Assembly: GCA_022695795.1 (NCBI GenBank)
Contig: MU404122.1
Location: 180,283-244,282, forward strand
Length of the DNA: 64,000 bases
DNA from: Biscogniauxia marginata
Taxonomy: Eukaryota > Ascomycota > Sordariomycetes > Xylariales > Xylariaceae
Reading direction: 5' to 3'
Position numbers and translations under genes: made by a program. This document shows positions 33,259 to 45,923 of this stretch, one piece after another. Within the stretch, counting starts at the first letter, position 1. Every line of letters starts with the position of its first letter. The notes beneath the pieces were generated by a model, which was given only the letters and a program-made list of their open reading frames with translations, did not search any database and was not told the origin of the DNA.

Positions 33259-35699
33259 AGAGGGGGCTTTTTTATTGAAGTTACCTCTTTATGTGCTACT
33301 CGCATCCTACCAGTTTTATTATTTGCCTCCTTTCCTTTTCTGCGGTTCCTTAGCTCTTCTGGTTATACATATTCCTTAGAATGCGACAGCATCCGATATA
33401 TTTATGCTCCGTACAGTCACGCCGACACCCCATCATGGTGGGCAATTTTGTCATCTCTACTAAAAAGCTTACCAGCCTACATGCGAATCTTCGGGTTAAT
33501 AAGGTGCCCGTGAAGGACCGGAAGCTGCGTACGACGATATCCTTATGCCACGTCCCCCGGTTAATGTTTAGCCTCTGCCTGGCAACCCCGAATCATTGTG
33601 TAAATGATATCCGGCGTGCCACATCAGCTCTGCCATTTTATATTAGTTGCACACTAAACTCCCTTTTTTGAGTCTCTAAAGCAAACCAGGAAAGTATCAA
33701 TCCTATCTGTTCGGCTCGGCATGTCAGATGCCCACCCGGTAGGCTGCCTGGACAGTCGGTCGGCTTTTTGAAAAGATTCGAGCATGGAAGCTTCACTGTC
33801 ATGTAAGTTACTCTTAATTGTGACCATCTTAGAGTTTCGCATGACCAGGGCTCACGTTGCCCTGGCACTACTTACGAAAAAAAAGAAGTAAATAAATAAA
33901 AACAAGATGAAATCTTGCTGATGACTTAAATGATTGATCAATGGTTAAAACTTATATTGTATAAGATTTCACTCCTAACTAGAAAGGAGAGAAAAAGTCG
34001 CAATAACTTATCATAGTTTCCTAACTTATGAGTCTATGACTTTGAAACTCTCTTAATAGGTTAGTCAGTCGAAGCATGTCATGCAACTCTTTGTTTCATG
34101 GTAATTTAAGTATTCTCTATATATTCCTACCCAATTTCTCACCTCAAACTCATCCCTCCTTACTGCTGATATATTTGAGAAATTTGAGCTGGGTACGGAC
34201 CGTCCACACGTAGATCAACATATATTAACTAGCCTGGTAAAGGCCGCGTGAATGTCACGGTCGCCGAAAGGGCCCTCTAATTATTGGTGGGTATGGGGGT
34301 TCTAAGGTAAGCATGACGCTCTTCCTAGCCTAGGTGCATCCCGGCTTAGACATTTAGTGTACCGTTGATTGACAGAGTCAAGACCTGCTAGGCAAAGTCT
34401 TATCATTGACGGTCGTGAGTTTCTTGTAGTAATAAACTGTTACCGAAGTACATTCAGAGCCGACTTGTCATCTAGTGATAGAAAAAGTTTTAAACATGAG
34501 GAGACTGAAGCTATAGCAAAGTGGCCCCCAGCTGCTAGTCCAGACATCCTACCTACTTGTATAGGACTCTGTAAAACCGGCTATGATAACGTGGATTCCA
34601 CGTGGTCTGGAACCTAATTACCAATAGAATAGTCTATGGCGATGTTAACTCTTAGCTGAAGCGCAATAGTCGATGGCTTTACTGTTCCACTCCAGCACCT
34701 CTTGTCCAAGTAGCCTGAGGAGCTGGTCTCTTGAAACTTGGGCGATATCCCATATATATGGTATATCTTCTTCTCATGTTGAATTCATTAACCCCCTTGG
34801 AACTGAGAAACCTACGTCGTGACTATTTCAATCCTCACACAGTACGAGAGGCAACTCCAATATTATGGACCTCCAAAACAAACGGGGGAGGTAGTGGTAT
34901 CGGATACATCTTGAAATTAGCAAACTATCCAGATTTTCAATCGATTCAGGGTGCGATCTATCTTCTACCTCTGCGGGGAATGGATACGCTTCTGAGGTTT
35001 TGTGAACCGTCAGACTCTAGCTACTTATTAATCATAAAGGGGGGTTTCACTGAAACTGCAAGTCTATATTGAGTTCGCATTCTACCAGGCAGAAATCTCT
35101 ACCCTAGATAGTTGTGTTGATACACGTAAAGAGGCTACCTAGCCGCAAGCATGAAGAGTTTAATTTCATGCGAAGGAGCTACAAACAATAGTGAACAAAT
35201 AGTCAGCAAAGGCACGGAACCCCGGGCCGTTCGTTATGTTCACTATATGTAGGTAACATCAGTTGCCAAAACCACCAAGGAGTACAACTTATGCCTCTCG
35301 TGGTAGATTACCATAGTGTATCAGGTAATTCCGCTCATTCGCTCCCACAGTCGATTACCGCTTCAGGGATCACCTATTTAGCATGATAGCAGAGGTGTCC
35401 GTCAGACCCGGCAAGACGGTAGCCGGCGCGCTCCGCCGCCGAACCCGCCAATCATGAAGTAACCTCAATTGTTATCTCGCCGGATCCGGACGGGGCCCGA
35501 CCCTGAGATCAAGTCCTGAGCTTCTCCTCATGGTAAAACGGTATCTTGTACGGACTTGAATCTATAAAAAAGAGACTTTCATGTTGCCGGGGAAGGGTGG
35601 GCGCTCTCGAAATACGATAATGTATCAGTTTTACTACAGTTTTTAATCCGTTTTATGAAAAGACCTAAAAAGAAAGAAAAACGCCACGCTCCCGCCACC
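33259..35699. other. Intergenic stretch with no gene seen
   Basis: 2.4 kb between divergent genes (kinase-like on the minus strand, oxygenase on the plus). The part from about 33.86 to 34.2 kb is AT-rich. The longest independent frame (34731-35072, 113 residues) has no resemblance to known proteins, no clear splice partners and ordinary upstream sequence, so I leave it uncalled. Confidence 0.4.
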
Positions 35700-36932
35700 A
35701 TGATCGTCAACGCAGCAGCCGCCCCATTCGTGATACCCACGATTGATATTGGCCCTTATCTACAGGACCCGGGTTCGGAGGCGTCGGCCCAGATTGTCGA
35801 CAAGGTACGGCAGGCGTGTGCCACGAGCGGCTTCTTCCAGATCGTTAATCACGGGGTACCGAAGGAGCTGCAGCTAGCGGTCCTGCGGGCGAGCAAGGTC
35901 CTCTTCGCCCTCCCGCTGGAGGAGAAGGAGAAGCTGCGGCATCCTACTCTTAAGAATAGGGGCTACGAACGCATCGGCTCACAGGTCCTGCAAGAGGGCG
36001 CCCTCCCGGACCTGAAGGAGGTGAACATCCCCTTTTTGCGATCTCACCTCTTTTTTTAGCCCTTCCCTTCCAAATACTTTGCTGATACACATGTCGTGCA
36101 TACATACCACTGACGCACGAGCGAGTTGAACGAGGGATCTCGCAGGGATTCTACGTCAGCCAGCACGTAGCGCAGGACGACGAGCGATCGCGGAAGCACC
36201 CCTACCTGATTGGGCCGAACGTGTTCCCGCCGGGGACCCCGGACGAAGTCATCAGGCGGCCGACTGAGACATACTACAGCGAGATGCTGAGCCTGTCGTG
36301 CAAGGTCATGGAGATCCTGGCCAGGGGCCTCCCGTACGACGACGACGTCTTCGTGCCGTTCACCTCGGACGACCCTTTATGTGTGCTAAGGCTGCTGCGG
36401 TACCCTCCCTCCCCGGAGGAATCGACGACCGATGTGGGACGACGGCTTGGTGTGGGCGCACACACAGATTTCGGTTGGTCGAACACAAAGCACCGTCTTA
36501 TTGTTACCTAGTTTTGTTTTCTCCCGCTTCAGTCCAGGAATCGCTCGCTAACTTCAAGCCCACGTGACACGCCCAACAGGCGCGATCACGCTGCTCCTGC
36601 AGGACGAGTCCGGCGGGCTAGAAGTGTACGACCGCACCGCGGACGCGTGGATGGCGGTCGAGCCGAACCCGGACAGCTACGTGGTGAACATCGGCGACAT
36701 GCTCTCGATATGGACGAGGGGCGCGTACAAGAGCACGCTGCACCGTGTGATCAACGCGAGCGGCAGGGACCGCTACTCGGTGCCCTTTTTCTTCGACGGG
36801 AATGTTGACGTCGAGCTCAGCCCCCTCGATGGCAGCGAGCCCGTCGGCAGCAAGGTCCTTACGGTCGAGGAGCATATGCTGGAACGCTATGGTACGACGT
36901 ATGGGCAAGCCGGGCAGGAAATCAGCGCCTAG
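35700..36932 (+). CDS. 2-oxoglutarate/Fe(II)-dependent oxygenase (isopenicillin-N-synthase-like)
   Basis: A cytosolic non-heme iron oxygenase of the group that includes isopenicillin N synthase and gibberellin oxidases. Three exons (35700-36020, 36146-36473, 36580-36932) give 333 residues. The start has a strong context (CCACCATG). The N-terminal domain has IPTIDIGPYL and ACATSGFFQIVNHGVP, as usual. The iron ligands are His213 and Asp215 (GAHTDFG, cut by the second intron) and His271 (STLHRV). Arg281 and Ser283 (RYSVPFF) fit the RxS motif that binds 2-oxoglutarate. The introns are longer than average for the window (125 and 106 bases). The next gene, convergent, is an MFS permease, which suggests but does not prove a shared metabolite. 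Substrate unknown. Confidence 0.93.
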
Positions 36933-37400
36933 AGGAGGGTATCGGCGGTCTATGTTTGAAAGGCAGCGAGATTGGCATCTCAAAGTTTTGAATGTCTGTA
37001 ATCTATAAATGTCGGTTACACATCACACTGTATGGATTAACATGAAAAATCTGGACGGCCTTATTGATCACTCACTGGAGGCGAGACGACGGCTATTGAT
37101 CCCTACTCCTATAACAACTTAAATAAGTGGCGGTAACATCATAAGATTCAATATAAATACCACCTTGGAGTACCAACAACAGACTGAAGTTTACGCTTAC
37201 CTAAGTGCATAAAGGACATTCCTAGTCATATTCTAACATATTTGTAACGCAAAGTCCCCGTCGAGGTATGGGCGAATGGTATAGGTTAGATTCTATACTT
37301 AACTAATGACTGACTTCCCTCTCAGCATCTTTTCAGCTTGCCTAATGTCACAAGACGACAAAACGAGATCAAGAAGATTTATCTCTTGTAACACGTTTCA
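36933..37400. other. Short convergent intergenic stretch
   Basis: 470 bases between the ends of the oxygenase and permease genes, without open frames of note; should contain both terminators. Confidence 0.4.
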
Positions 37401-39568
37401 CTATAGACAGTTTCGGAAACCATAACCTTCATTCTCAACACCGATAGAGCTCTCCTTCAAGCCAACACCCGCCTCCCGCGCCTCCTCGTCCTTCTTCTCG
37501 AACTTCTTGTTCTCCCACGCAAGGTAGGTTCGGAGCGTTAGCGCCAATAATGCGTTGAAAAACATGACTGTAGAGCACCAAAAGTTAGCAATCGCTTGTT
37601 TAGACAAGCGTGTGCCCACCTCCGTGGGAGAAATATCTGATTCCTGAAACGATGTAACAGGAGAGGAAATACACTAAGAGCACTAGGAAATAACGTAACG
37701 TACAGCCCGCGCAAACGCCCATGCCTTTTATATAATAGGGCGCATCTCGAGCTGGAAACACTCGAGTCCCTAGCAACGGGCCGCACTGGCCGATGATGTT
37801 GAGCAGTGCGATACCGGCCCCTCTCTTCGAGTCGCTGCCTTGATTATTGATAGTCCAAGGGAGTATGTTAGAGATAGCCGGGAACACGCCGGCGGCCGCC
37901 AGGAAGACGCCAAAGTACCGCACTGCGACGGTCTTGCACGTCACTAGAATGATGTATCCAACACCGGCGATGAGCGAGAGTCCGATAATCATGTATCCGC
38001 GTTGACGCGTCTTGTCGGCGATCCAGGTCGTGCCGATGCACACCAGGAACGAGAGGAAATACGGCGGCGCGCTAAGACCTTGGGCGTTGATTGCAGTAAA
38101 GCCCATATTTTGGAGGATAGATGGCAGGAAGACAGGCAAGCTACTAAATGACACTGTGCCAGAAAATGAGTGTACGCCGGACGTTATAGACAATTCAAGC
38201 AGAACATACCATTGCAACTGAAGTACATCAACGGAGGTAGCCAAGTTTTGGGATCTCTCAACGACATCAAAATCTCCTTGAAATTAACGTGTCCGACGCG
38301 CGAAGTACCCTCGCTGCCAGTCTGTTGGATAGCTCTGATCCGAGCGATCTCCTTTTCTTCTGCGTTCAGAAAGCGCGCCGTGTCGGCCGAGTCCGGCATG
38401 TATCTGAAAGCGACGAACGCCATAAGAATAGAAGGTATTCCTTCGACGAGGAATAGGAGTCTCCAGCTGGGCATGGCAGAGTGGCCAGATGTGATCCCGT
38501 ACGCCAATGCACCGGCGAAGGTCGTGGCGAGAGGTGCGGCGGAGAGATAGATGCCACATCTGAGTCCCAGTTCGTGTCTCTTATAGAAGAAGGACAACAG
38601 ATACGGGACGCCGGGTGCGAAACCCGCCTCGGCCATTGCTAGGAAGAATCGACAGGCCATGAGGCCTGACCAATTGAAGGCCGCCGCCTGGAGAGTTGAA
38701 GCCAGGCCCCTATAATTCGATTAAGTCCTCTGTTTTCACGTGGTTTTAGATCGAATCACCTTACCAGATAATAACACAGCTGAAAGCCCATATATGACTA
38801 CATAAAACTTGTCAGGATTGTGTCATCAGGGAATTATCGTGTGGGAAACTCACGGTGGAACGGCTTTCCACATCAATGCAGACCATTCAAAGACAACTGG
38901 TAGAAGAGTTTAGGGTCAATTATGAGTGGTTCAGCTGCGAACTCACTATATGGTATGTAGAAGATGGTTAATAGCCACTGTGAGATTGGGTTAGTACACT
39001 GTTCCTAGTTTCAGTGGGAATCTGGGAGCGCACCTGGTAATGTGCATCGTCGAACCCGAGGTCCTTGCTCCTGTGTAACAATCTGTTAGCAAAGGCTCGT
39101 TTCTCGTGAATAAGATTGCAATTTGATCAAATAGCAAGCTTCGCATGGTAAGCCGTGGTATGATAAATAGCTTTGAGTAAGCACCGGCTAAGGGTTCAGA
39201 TTCGGGTGGCCCTAGAACCTATAGCCCAAACTCATACGAATAATAGCCATAAACCAGTGAATGAACCACCTACATGCCTGCCGTTTCGGCATTCCCAATA
39301 TTGGAGCGATCTAGGAAAGCAACGAGGTCTAGTCCAATTGTCAGCAGCCTGCATCTTAATCGCTTCCTCATGTAGACTCACAGCAACCCATGACCAATGG
39401 AATCAGGACCCAATCGATCTTTCTCCTAACACGCCTTTCGGCATCCGGGTCGATCTGGAGGCCATGTCGTTCATGCGCTGCTATCTGTTCCGAACGAACC
39501 ACCGTGTCTCCGGGTTTAGCTTGCTCCAGCTCAGAAGATTCGGCCTTTGAAATATCCATAGTGCTCAT
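37401..39568 (-). CDS. MFS permease, anion:cation symporter (allantoate/nicotinate permease-like) family
   Basis: A proton-driven plasma membrane carrier for a small organic anion, in the family of yeast Dal5 and Tna1. Nine exons (39568-39382, 39328-39274, 39070-39034, 38977-38947, 38896-38854, 38797-38765, 38709-38210, 38153-37704, 37567-37401) give 500 residues with no frame break. Five consecutive exons are only 31-55 bases. Hallmarks after splicing are FLDRSNIGNAETAGMSKDLG, then YQWLLTIFYIPYIVFEWSALMWK, FLAMAEAGFAPGVPYLLSFFYKR, RLLFLVEGIPSILMA and the late TINNQGSDSKRGAGIALLNIIGQCGPLLG. The C-terminal tail is basic/acidic (ENKKFEKKDEEAREAG). The intron 1 acceptor is set by a CTGAC branch site and the ACTAG end; a nearer AG would bring a stop. 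Convergent with the oxygenase gene. Confidence 0.92.
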
Positions 39569-42360
39569 TGAAGGGAGGAAAAATAAAAAATAAATAAAAA
39601 TTTCAGTCACAACCGCGGTTATGAACAAGAATATCAACTAATGGAGATATTCTCCTTTTTTTAAGATTCCGAGGCGCGACACATGGCCATATGGGGGACT
39701 GGTGATTCGCGCGTGTTGGAACTCTAAAAAGTTCCCGAGACGATGGGTTAACGGGGGGGTTATAGCGCTGGTTTATAACTAGTTGGCCGCATCAATCAAT
39801 CACTTTGTCCCGCTTTCTAATAGCGTACCTACCGTGGGGTATTGTAGGAAACAAAATAGTTACATTATTAATATGTAGAGCCCGGACCTAAGAAGAAGAA
39901 AAAAAACGGAACTACTTTTATCTATCTCTACCTATCTGAGATAAGAGGTAGTTTCTTACGTACCTAGTCCTGACCGCAAGTTCTCGTATTTTTGTGTCGC
40001 TACGAAATGCGATTTCCTTTCTCCCTAGGTAGACAATATAACAATATAACCTGTATCAACTTCAAGAGTTCAATCTCATCTTAACAATGATACCACAGCA
40101 GAAATTCCCTTTTATTTTGTGTGGCATTTCCAATGAAAACCCTCATTTAGCACTCGCTTGACGTATAGCAGGTACACGTCAGCTGATTATTTGCTACATG
40201 TAGATGCATGCATGTTCGCGTGCGATGGCCAAATAATGGTATGCATGGTGTTGCAAACGACTTTACGTAAGGGCCCTTACTTAATTAACGGTTTTCCTTA
40301 TACGTTGAATGGACGCCCCCCGGGCCGGTAGTTATTAGCTGCAGAGTTGGGGCTTGCCAATGCGGGGAATGGTGCTGGCTCACTAGCCCTCATGCGTGCC
40401 TGGGAACCAGGGGTATATAGATCGTGTAAGCCACCCTCTTGGAGCCTTTGTAATATACATATAACAATAACAGAAAATCAAGACTAGAAAATTAAAATTC
40501 TCCAACATTATAAAATGTTAAACTACTAAATACCTAGGTGTAGGTAGGTAACTTTAAATAGTAATGGTAGTTATTATTTTTTAGAGGGTTATTTATACCC
40601 GCGTAGTAACTTATATAGAGTAATAAGTTTGCCGAATAGAGACAAATTATTTGGATGCCGGGGGATCTTTATACCCGAGCTAAGAGAGATAGATAAACAC
40701 CTTAGCCATGAAAGTCAAGTATCGGGAGCCTGAAGGTACGATATACAGTAAACTAGACACAGAGCTGCGTTAAGAAGGGAGCGATAACTGCCTGGCAAGT
40801 ACGTGCTGTCCAAGAGGATAAAGGAACACACTGCACCTCAAGGAGCTGTAGTTCTAGTCTCTCCTGTAACAACTACGTCATTGCCCTAGCTCAGAAATTG
40901 TATACGCACTATCTCGAGCCTTTTCCTTCTAATTTACACTTGACTTAATCCCAATGGTCTCTGAAATACAAGAATTGTGCTTTACTCCTATCCGTAGGCG
41001 TAATAATATGTTGTCATTTCTCGTAATTTGTAACCCCCCAATCTCCCGCGTATATATTGTAAAAGTTGAAGTACTGAACCTCCTTGGAGAGAGAGACCCG
41101 TCTCATTTCCGCACTGTCCCTAAACGAAATGCTGCCTACACCTAACTTTATATTACTCTGAAGATGATGTGCTATAGGGACGTAGGGGGACTTATGTTCC
41201 ACAAACTTGCCTCGGATAGAGACGCTTTCTTTGTTCTCCCTGGATCACCCCCCGTCAGGAATATGAACAGTCCTGTATAATAAATCATAGTAGTTTGCAG
41301 GGTTCCATGTTCTCTACAAGCCTGTCACTTTCCCCTCCTTTCCCATCCGAAACACGATGATGGCAATATATTGGTCTTAAATTCAATGCAACTACCAACA
41401 CCATGCCTTACACTCCAACAGTTTGGAACCTGGGCGGTTCGGTTATTGGGAGCACTGAAGGAAAAGGACAGTTCTATGTGCCACTACAAGTAGGCTGGTT
41501 AGGAGAAATCGTACCTACATTGACGTCTATCCTCTGAACAGCTCCAATACGTTCCAAAATTTGTATGTGTATAGGCTCATAGAATTCTCGTCTTTGAGCA
41601 ATCGATAAGAGCCATCAAAGCTCAAAGAAAATAGTCCTATATCGACGCCTTTCCTCGAGTCCCCACAACTCCCCTAAAACTGTCTGCCCCTGAATAGATC
41701 GAACTGTAACTTTTCCAAGTCACCTTTTCTTTGACACGTCTTATAACTCAAAGCGCGCTTTCTCCATCTCCAAGAACCCCACTCCCTTTTTCTTTTCTCT
41801 GGGAAGACAACCCATTGAAAGGGGGTCAAAGCAACAAGCTCGTCATTCAGTTAACGGGCCTCCTTTTTTTTGTCAAGTTCTCGGGAACTATGAACCGTAA
41901 TCAATCTCAAACCCTCATTATGCCGCCCCAGGTCTTTGTCCCTCCCAGGTCTCGGGCCGGTAAACATGCTTCCCGTCTTCGCGACTGGAGAACTGACAGA
42001 AAGAGTTTCTCCCCATCCCCCCCCTTTCCCCCTTCTATCCCGCTTTGTCCCCCCTCAGAAAAGTCTTCTATGAACATCGTCATTTTTTCACAGTCATTCT
42101 AAACAAAGAGAGTGTTCGTTTCATCCCAATGAAGCAAAGAAGGTGTTCAGGGAAAAGAGAAGAGAGAGAGAGAGAGAAACAAGGACCAGCAGGCATTGTA
42201 TATAGAATCCAACGAAGCTATGGAGGGAAGGCGACGAGTTCGGTGTTGTCATTCGACGAGAAATAACCATTAGAGACCGATATACACATACATACATACA
42301 CGCACTCTCTTACAGAGAAACGAGAAACGTAGAATACCCCTATCCTATACAAGGAAAACC
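39569..42360. other. AT-rich intergenic stretch with no gene seen
   Basis: 2.8 kb between divergent genes. The parts at 39.86-40.1 and 40.43-40.65 kb are AT-rich. An open frame of 123 residues at 41731-42102 has Ser/Pro-rich low-complexity content; it ends before the HIT gene start and looks like promoter DNA (CT-rich tract at about 42.0 kb, GA repeat at 42.16 kb). Confidence 0.4.
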
Positions 42361-43167
42361 ATGCAAGAACAAAAGCAGGAACAAGGCCAAGTATCGCTAG
42401 AAGAAGAGAACCCCGTCTACCTGACCCAGCGCCCGCACCTGCAGCGCACCTTCCGGGGCAAGCTCCCGCGGATCCGCGAGCAGCACGCGCAGTTCTGGGC
42501 GGCCGGGTCCGGCGCCGCGGCCGACGTGCAGGCTTACCTGCGCGGGGACGCAGAGCACCGGTACGCGACGGGGCTACCGAAGTGGATCGCGGCGTCGACG
42601 CCGTTCACGCGGTGGGCGGGGCCGACGTTCGCCTCGAGCCCCTCGGCGCTGCTGATCGGCAACCGGGCCTCGTTCGACGCGGCGCAGTACCACTCGGGCC
42701 CGTCGGCGGCGGGCATGTCGATGGTGCACCTGCTGTGCATACCGCGTGCCGGGATCTTCAACGGAGTCGCCCTGGACGAGGCCAGCGTGGGCATCGTCGA
42801 CGAGATGGCGGCGCTGTTCCGGGAGGCATGGGCGCGGCCCGAGGTGCGGGTGGCGGTGGTGCGGCACCAGCTCGCGGCGATCGAGTGCCGGCAGCGGCAG
42901 GTGCCGGACGAGGCGGCGTACGTGACGGCCTTGGGGCACTGGGAGGAGCTGCGGCGCATGGTGCTCGACGAGGACGCGCTCGGCGTGGATGACTTCCAGT
43001 TCGGGCTGCACCTGTGGCCGGACCACAGCGTCGGACACCTTCACATGCACATCCTGGCGGCACCGTTGGCGTACCGCAAATACAGTACCTCACACCATGA
43101 CGAGAAGACCAAGGATGTGTTCGAGGTGCGCGACTACATCAAGAGCCTCTTCCCTAGAGATGCCTGA
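42361..43167 (+). CDS. HIT-like (histidine triad) domain protein
   Basis: A single exon of 268 residues. The C-terminal part contains the histidine triad motif, His226-Leu-His228-Met-His230-Ile-Leu, in a GHLHMHIL context. It is preceded by FQFGLHLWPDHSV, which fits the beta strands of the HIT nucleotide-binding fold. The first HIT strand is likely MVHLLCIPRAGIFNGVAL. HIT proteins hydrolyse or transfer nucleotidyl groups, for example AMP-lysine conjugates or dinucleoside polyphosphates. The first ~25 residues are Gln/Glu-rich and look disordered. The coding sequence is very GC-rich, unlike its AT-rich flanks, and has no intron. The exact subfamily and substrate are unknown. Convergent with the ketopantoate-reductase-like gene. 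Confidence 0.82.
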   Translation: MQEQKQEQGQVSLEEENPVYLTQRPHLQRTFRGKLPRIREQHAQFWAAGSGAAADVQAYLRGDAEHRYATGLPKWIAASTPFTRWAGPTFASSPSALLIGNRASFDAAQYHSGPSAAGMSMVHLLCIPRAGIFNGVALDEASVGIVDEMAALFREAWARPEVRVAVVRHQLAAIECRQRQVPDEAAYVTALGHWEELRRMVLDEDALGVDDFQFGLHLWPDHSVGHLHMHILAAPLAYRKYSTSHHDEKTKDVFEVRDYIKSLFPRDA

Positions 43168-43631
43168 GGAGGCATGCCGGGGATGAGAAACGTAGTCTTT
43201 AATATGAATAGTAAAAATGACCCGAATAGCTAATCTATAATAAGATATCTAATTTATACATCTTGCTTCTCGTTATATATACTGTGACTGATGTTTCTGT
43301 ATTTACCGTGCGCAGGATCACCGCGCATTCAGGGGTATGCTTATCTAAAAACTTGTAAGTACGACAAATCATCTCCAACCACACAGCAAGTGTGCATATG
43401 CGGCCAAAGAAAATAAAACGTTACCAACTTAACGTTGAATCCGCTGGCCTGCTTTCAATTTATTTATTTTTCTCCCCTTTCCCTTGAGAGAACCTCTTGC
43501 CCCATGCACCGATCTCTTCCAGACCTCATTTAGGTTCGAGCAGGATCCTGGTTAATTCTCAGAGCAAGTCTTCTGCTCGGAAAGCCCACGGACGTAAAGC
43601 CCGCCGAATCCCCCTCTCCATCTCTACCTCC
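43168..43631. other. Convergent intergenic stretch
   Basis: 460 bases between the HIT gene stop and the reductase stop. AT-rich after the HIT gene; no gene seen. Confidence 0.4.
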
Positions 43632-44941
43632 TCACAACTTCTCCTTCACCGCCTTCTGCTCCCGCTCCCTCACCTCCTGCATGCTCCTCAGCAAGGCGTA
43701 CAGGCTCTGCAGCCTAGGCATCTCGACGCCGGCGCCCCTCGCGATCCTAACGGGATTCCCAAGTATGACCTCGAGCTCCATGGGGCGGCCGGCCTCCCAA
43801 TCGAGCAGCATGCTCGGCCTGGCGCCGGGGTTCCGCTCCGTGCTCCGGATGATGCGGTCGGGGGTGGCCAGGCCCTCGGGCAAGGGCGTGCCCAGGACCG
43901 CGGGCGCGGCGTCCCAGATCTCGCGCATGACGGCGGCGACGTGCGCGCGCAGCTCCGGGTCCGTCAGCTGGTCGGCGTTGCCGCGCCCCCCCGAGAGCAC
44001 GGCCGTCGGGTTGAAGGCCGCGTTGATGCACAGCTTGTGCCACCGGATCGTCTGCAGCTCGAGTTCCGTATGCGTCTCGACGTCGCGGATGCCGCCGAGC
44101 TGGGTCCACCAGCGCGCCAGGTCCTCCATGCACTCGCGTCCCCTGCGCGCCACCACCTCTTCGTCGTCGCTGTAACCGTCACATTTCGAAGGAGAAGACC
44201 CCGATCTCGCAGTACCAGCAGCCGGTGTGCCATTGAGTCCGCGTGTGAAGGGCCCTAGGCTTATCCTCGTCCATCGGTTCTGCCGTATGACGCCGTTTCT
44301 GATCTGCTCGGCGCTGACGATGGTGACGGCGCTCACGATGGGGTTGCGCGGGAAGCGCCTGCGGTAGGGCTCCTCGACGCCGACACCGTTCTGGATCAGC
44401 ACGATACAGGACTTAGGCGACACGAGCGGAGCGATCATGGCGGCGTCGTCTGTGCGGTCGGGCAGCGCCTTGGTCGTGACGATGATGTAGTCCCACCCAT
44501 CTTTCGGCGCGGGATTCGATGACGACGTCGGTGGCGGCGAGTTCGGCACGGCGGCGGAGACGGAGGGGAAGACGGCGTACGGGGTGAAAGTGTAGTCGCC
44601 GAAGGAACGGGTCTGCAGGGTAACACCGGAGGTGGCAATGGCTGCGTAGTTGGACCGCGCAGTGAGTGATGTGTATACGTTTCGCGAGGGCTTTTCGACG
44701 ATTGCCGGTCAGCGGGATGGACGACGACACGAAATCTTCACCGGATGGGGTTCTCCCCGTTTCTTACATGATGTAGCCGGGACGCGTAAAAACAACCTAC
44801 GGCGCCCGCGCCGACAAATAATACGTGGACTGGCCTTCGAGGAAGAGCAGCAGGTTAGCCAGGTACAGCTTTTGAGAGCCGTGATCGCATGAGGCCTTAG
44901 ACAACCTACTTGGTCGGGTCATCAGAGGTTCCCGCCGCCAT
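43632..44941 (-). CDS. Ketopantoate reductase (ApbA/PanE) family oxidoreductase
   Basis: The family reduces 2-oxo acids such as 2-dehydropantoate with NADPH, a step toward pantothenate; many fungal paralogues have unknown substrates. Three exons (44941-44910, 44834-44768, 44690-43632) give 385 residues. The NAD(P)-binding motif GAGAVG (about 19-24, in HVLFVGAGAVGCFYASRL) lies in the 67-base second exon, so the long open frame alone looks truncated. Both introns (75 and 77 bases) are supported by GTAGGT/GTAAGA donors, a CTAAC branch site in the first, and an exact frame match. Later landmarks are YIIVTTKAL (catalytic-domain Lys), LIQNGVGVEE, WHKLCINAAFNP (second conserved Lys) and ERNPGARPSMLLDWEAGRPMEL. 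Residues about 140-170 form a variable insert rich in Gly and Ser. GC-rich third exon. Confidence 0.88.
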
Positions 44942-45895
44942 TTCCGATCCAGAAGTACGTATGAGAAGTCAATGGCTATAGACACGGCTAGAAACGAAGC
45001 AAAATGAATGGCTTTCAAGTTTTGTCGAGTTGTCGTACTGAACGATTCGTTGTTGAAGCTGCTATTGATATTTACACCGTTACTTGCAACGACTTAATCG
45101 CGGGCCCCTCACTAACTACATAACCCAGCTAAACCTAACTAAACGATAGTCTTTGCTTGGCAGCTTTAACTCGAAAGCTTAGCTGCAAGGAGCTTGGGCC
45201 TCATTTATCTCTTAATTGTATTAAGAGATTGCCGAGGTTGTGCACATCTTTTTAGCTACATACCTCTAATATGAGGTAAACTGCTCTTATATTTCAACTA
45301 ACACCGATTTGTTACATACAAGACCGACCTGGATATGGAAAAGGAAAGAAAAACATTACTCGGCACGGCGTAAAGACACCCCCTTCTCGAAATAATATCT
45401 TCATCAGGTGGAACATACTACAACGAAGAGACATACCATATCCTCCCTCGAAAGAAGGATGAAGAATTCGGTAGGTAAAGGGGGTCGGATAAGCTCACCT
45501 GCATTGATATCACATCGACCTACAATCATGTAGTAATACATGTAGTTCCAATAAGCACCGGGCGTACTTTTTGCCCTCGCTGCCCCCTAGCCTGCTTAAG
45601 CCTCCAGCCGAAAGAAAGCGGCTCCCTTGGTCTTGCATATGGTGGTGGCTACAATTATTACCTTCAATACCCGTGCCTCGCGATGAGTAGATACCTACCT
45701 GGTACCTAGGTGGTGAACAACTACCAGATAAAATAAGCGAGCAACATCGTTTTTACGTTATCATTTCATTTACTCTTGTATCATATCAAGCTCTTACTAC
45801 GTTTCTCTTTCTACGGAATATTGGGTGGCGCAACCTTTCTACAGCCAGGATGCTGCTTGATATATATCTATAATTATTACCCCTTATGGCATTAT

Positions 45896-45923
45896 GGTCT
45901 GGTCTGGTCTGGTCTGGTCTGGT
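45896..45923. repeat. (GGTCT)5 pentanucleotide repeat
   Basis: Five perfect GGTCT units plus a partial one. Confidence 0.9.

Noticed and set aside
32453..33379. A 308-residue plus-strand open frame
   Set aside because: It is antisense to the GC-rich kinase-like gene; its Arg/Ser/Pro-rich content is what the reverse of such a gene gives, and it has no domain.
34731..35072. A 113-residue plus-strand frame
   Set aside because: No known domain, no promoter or splice context, and it sits in AT-rich DNA where chance frames of this size occur.
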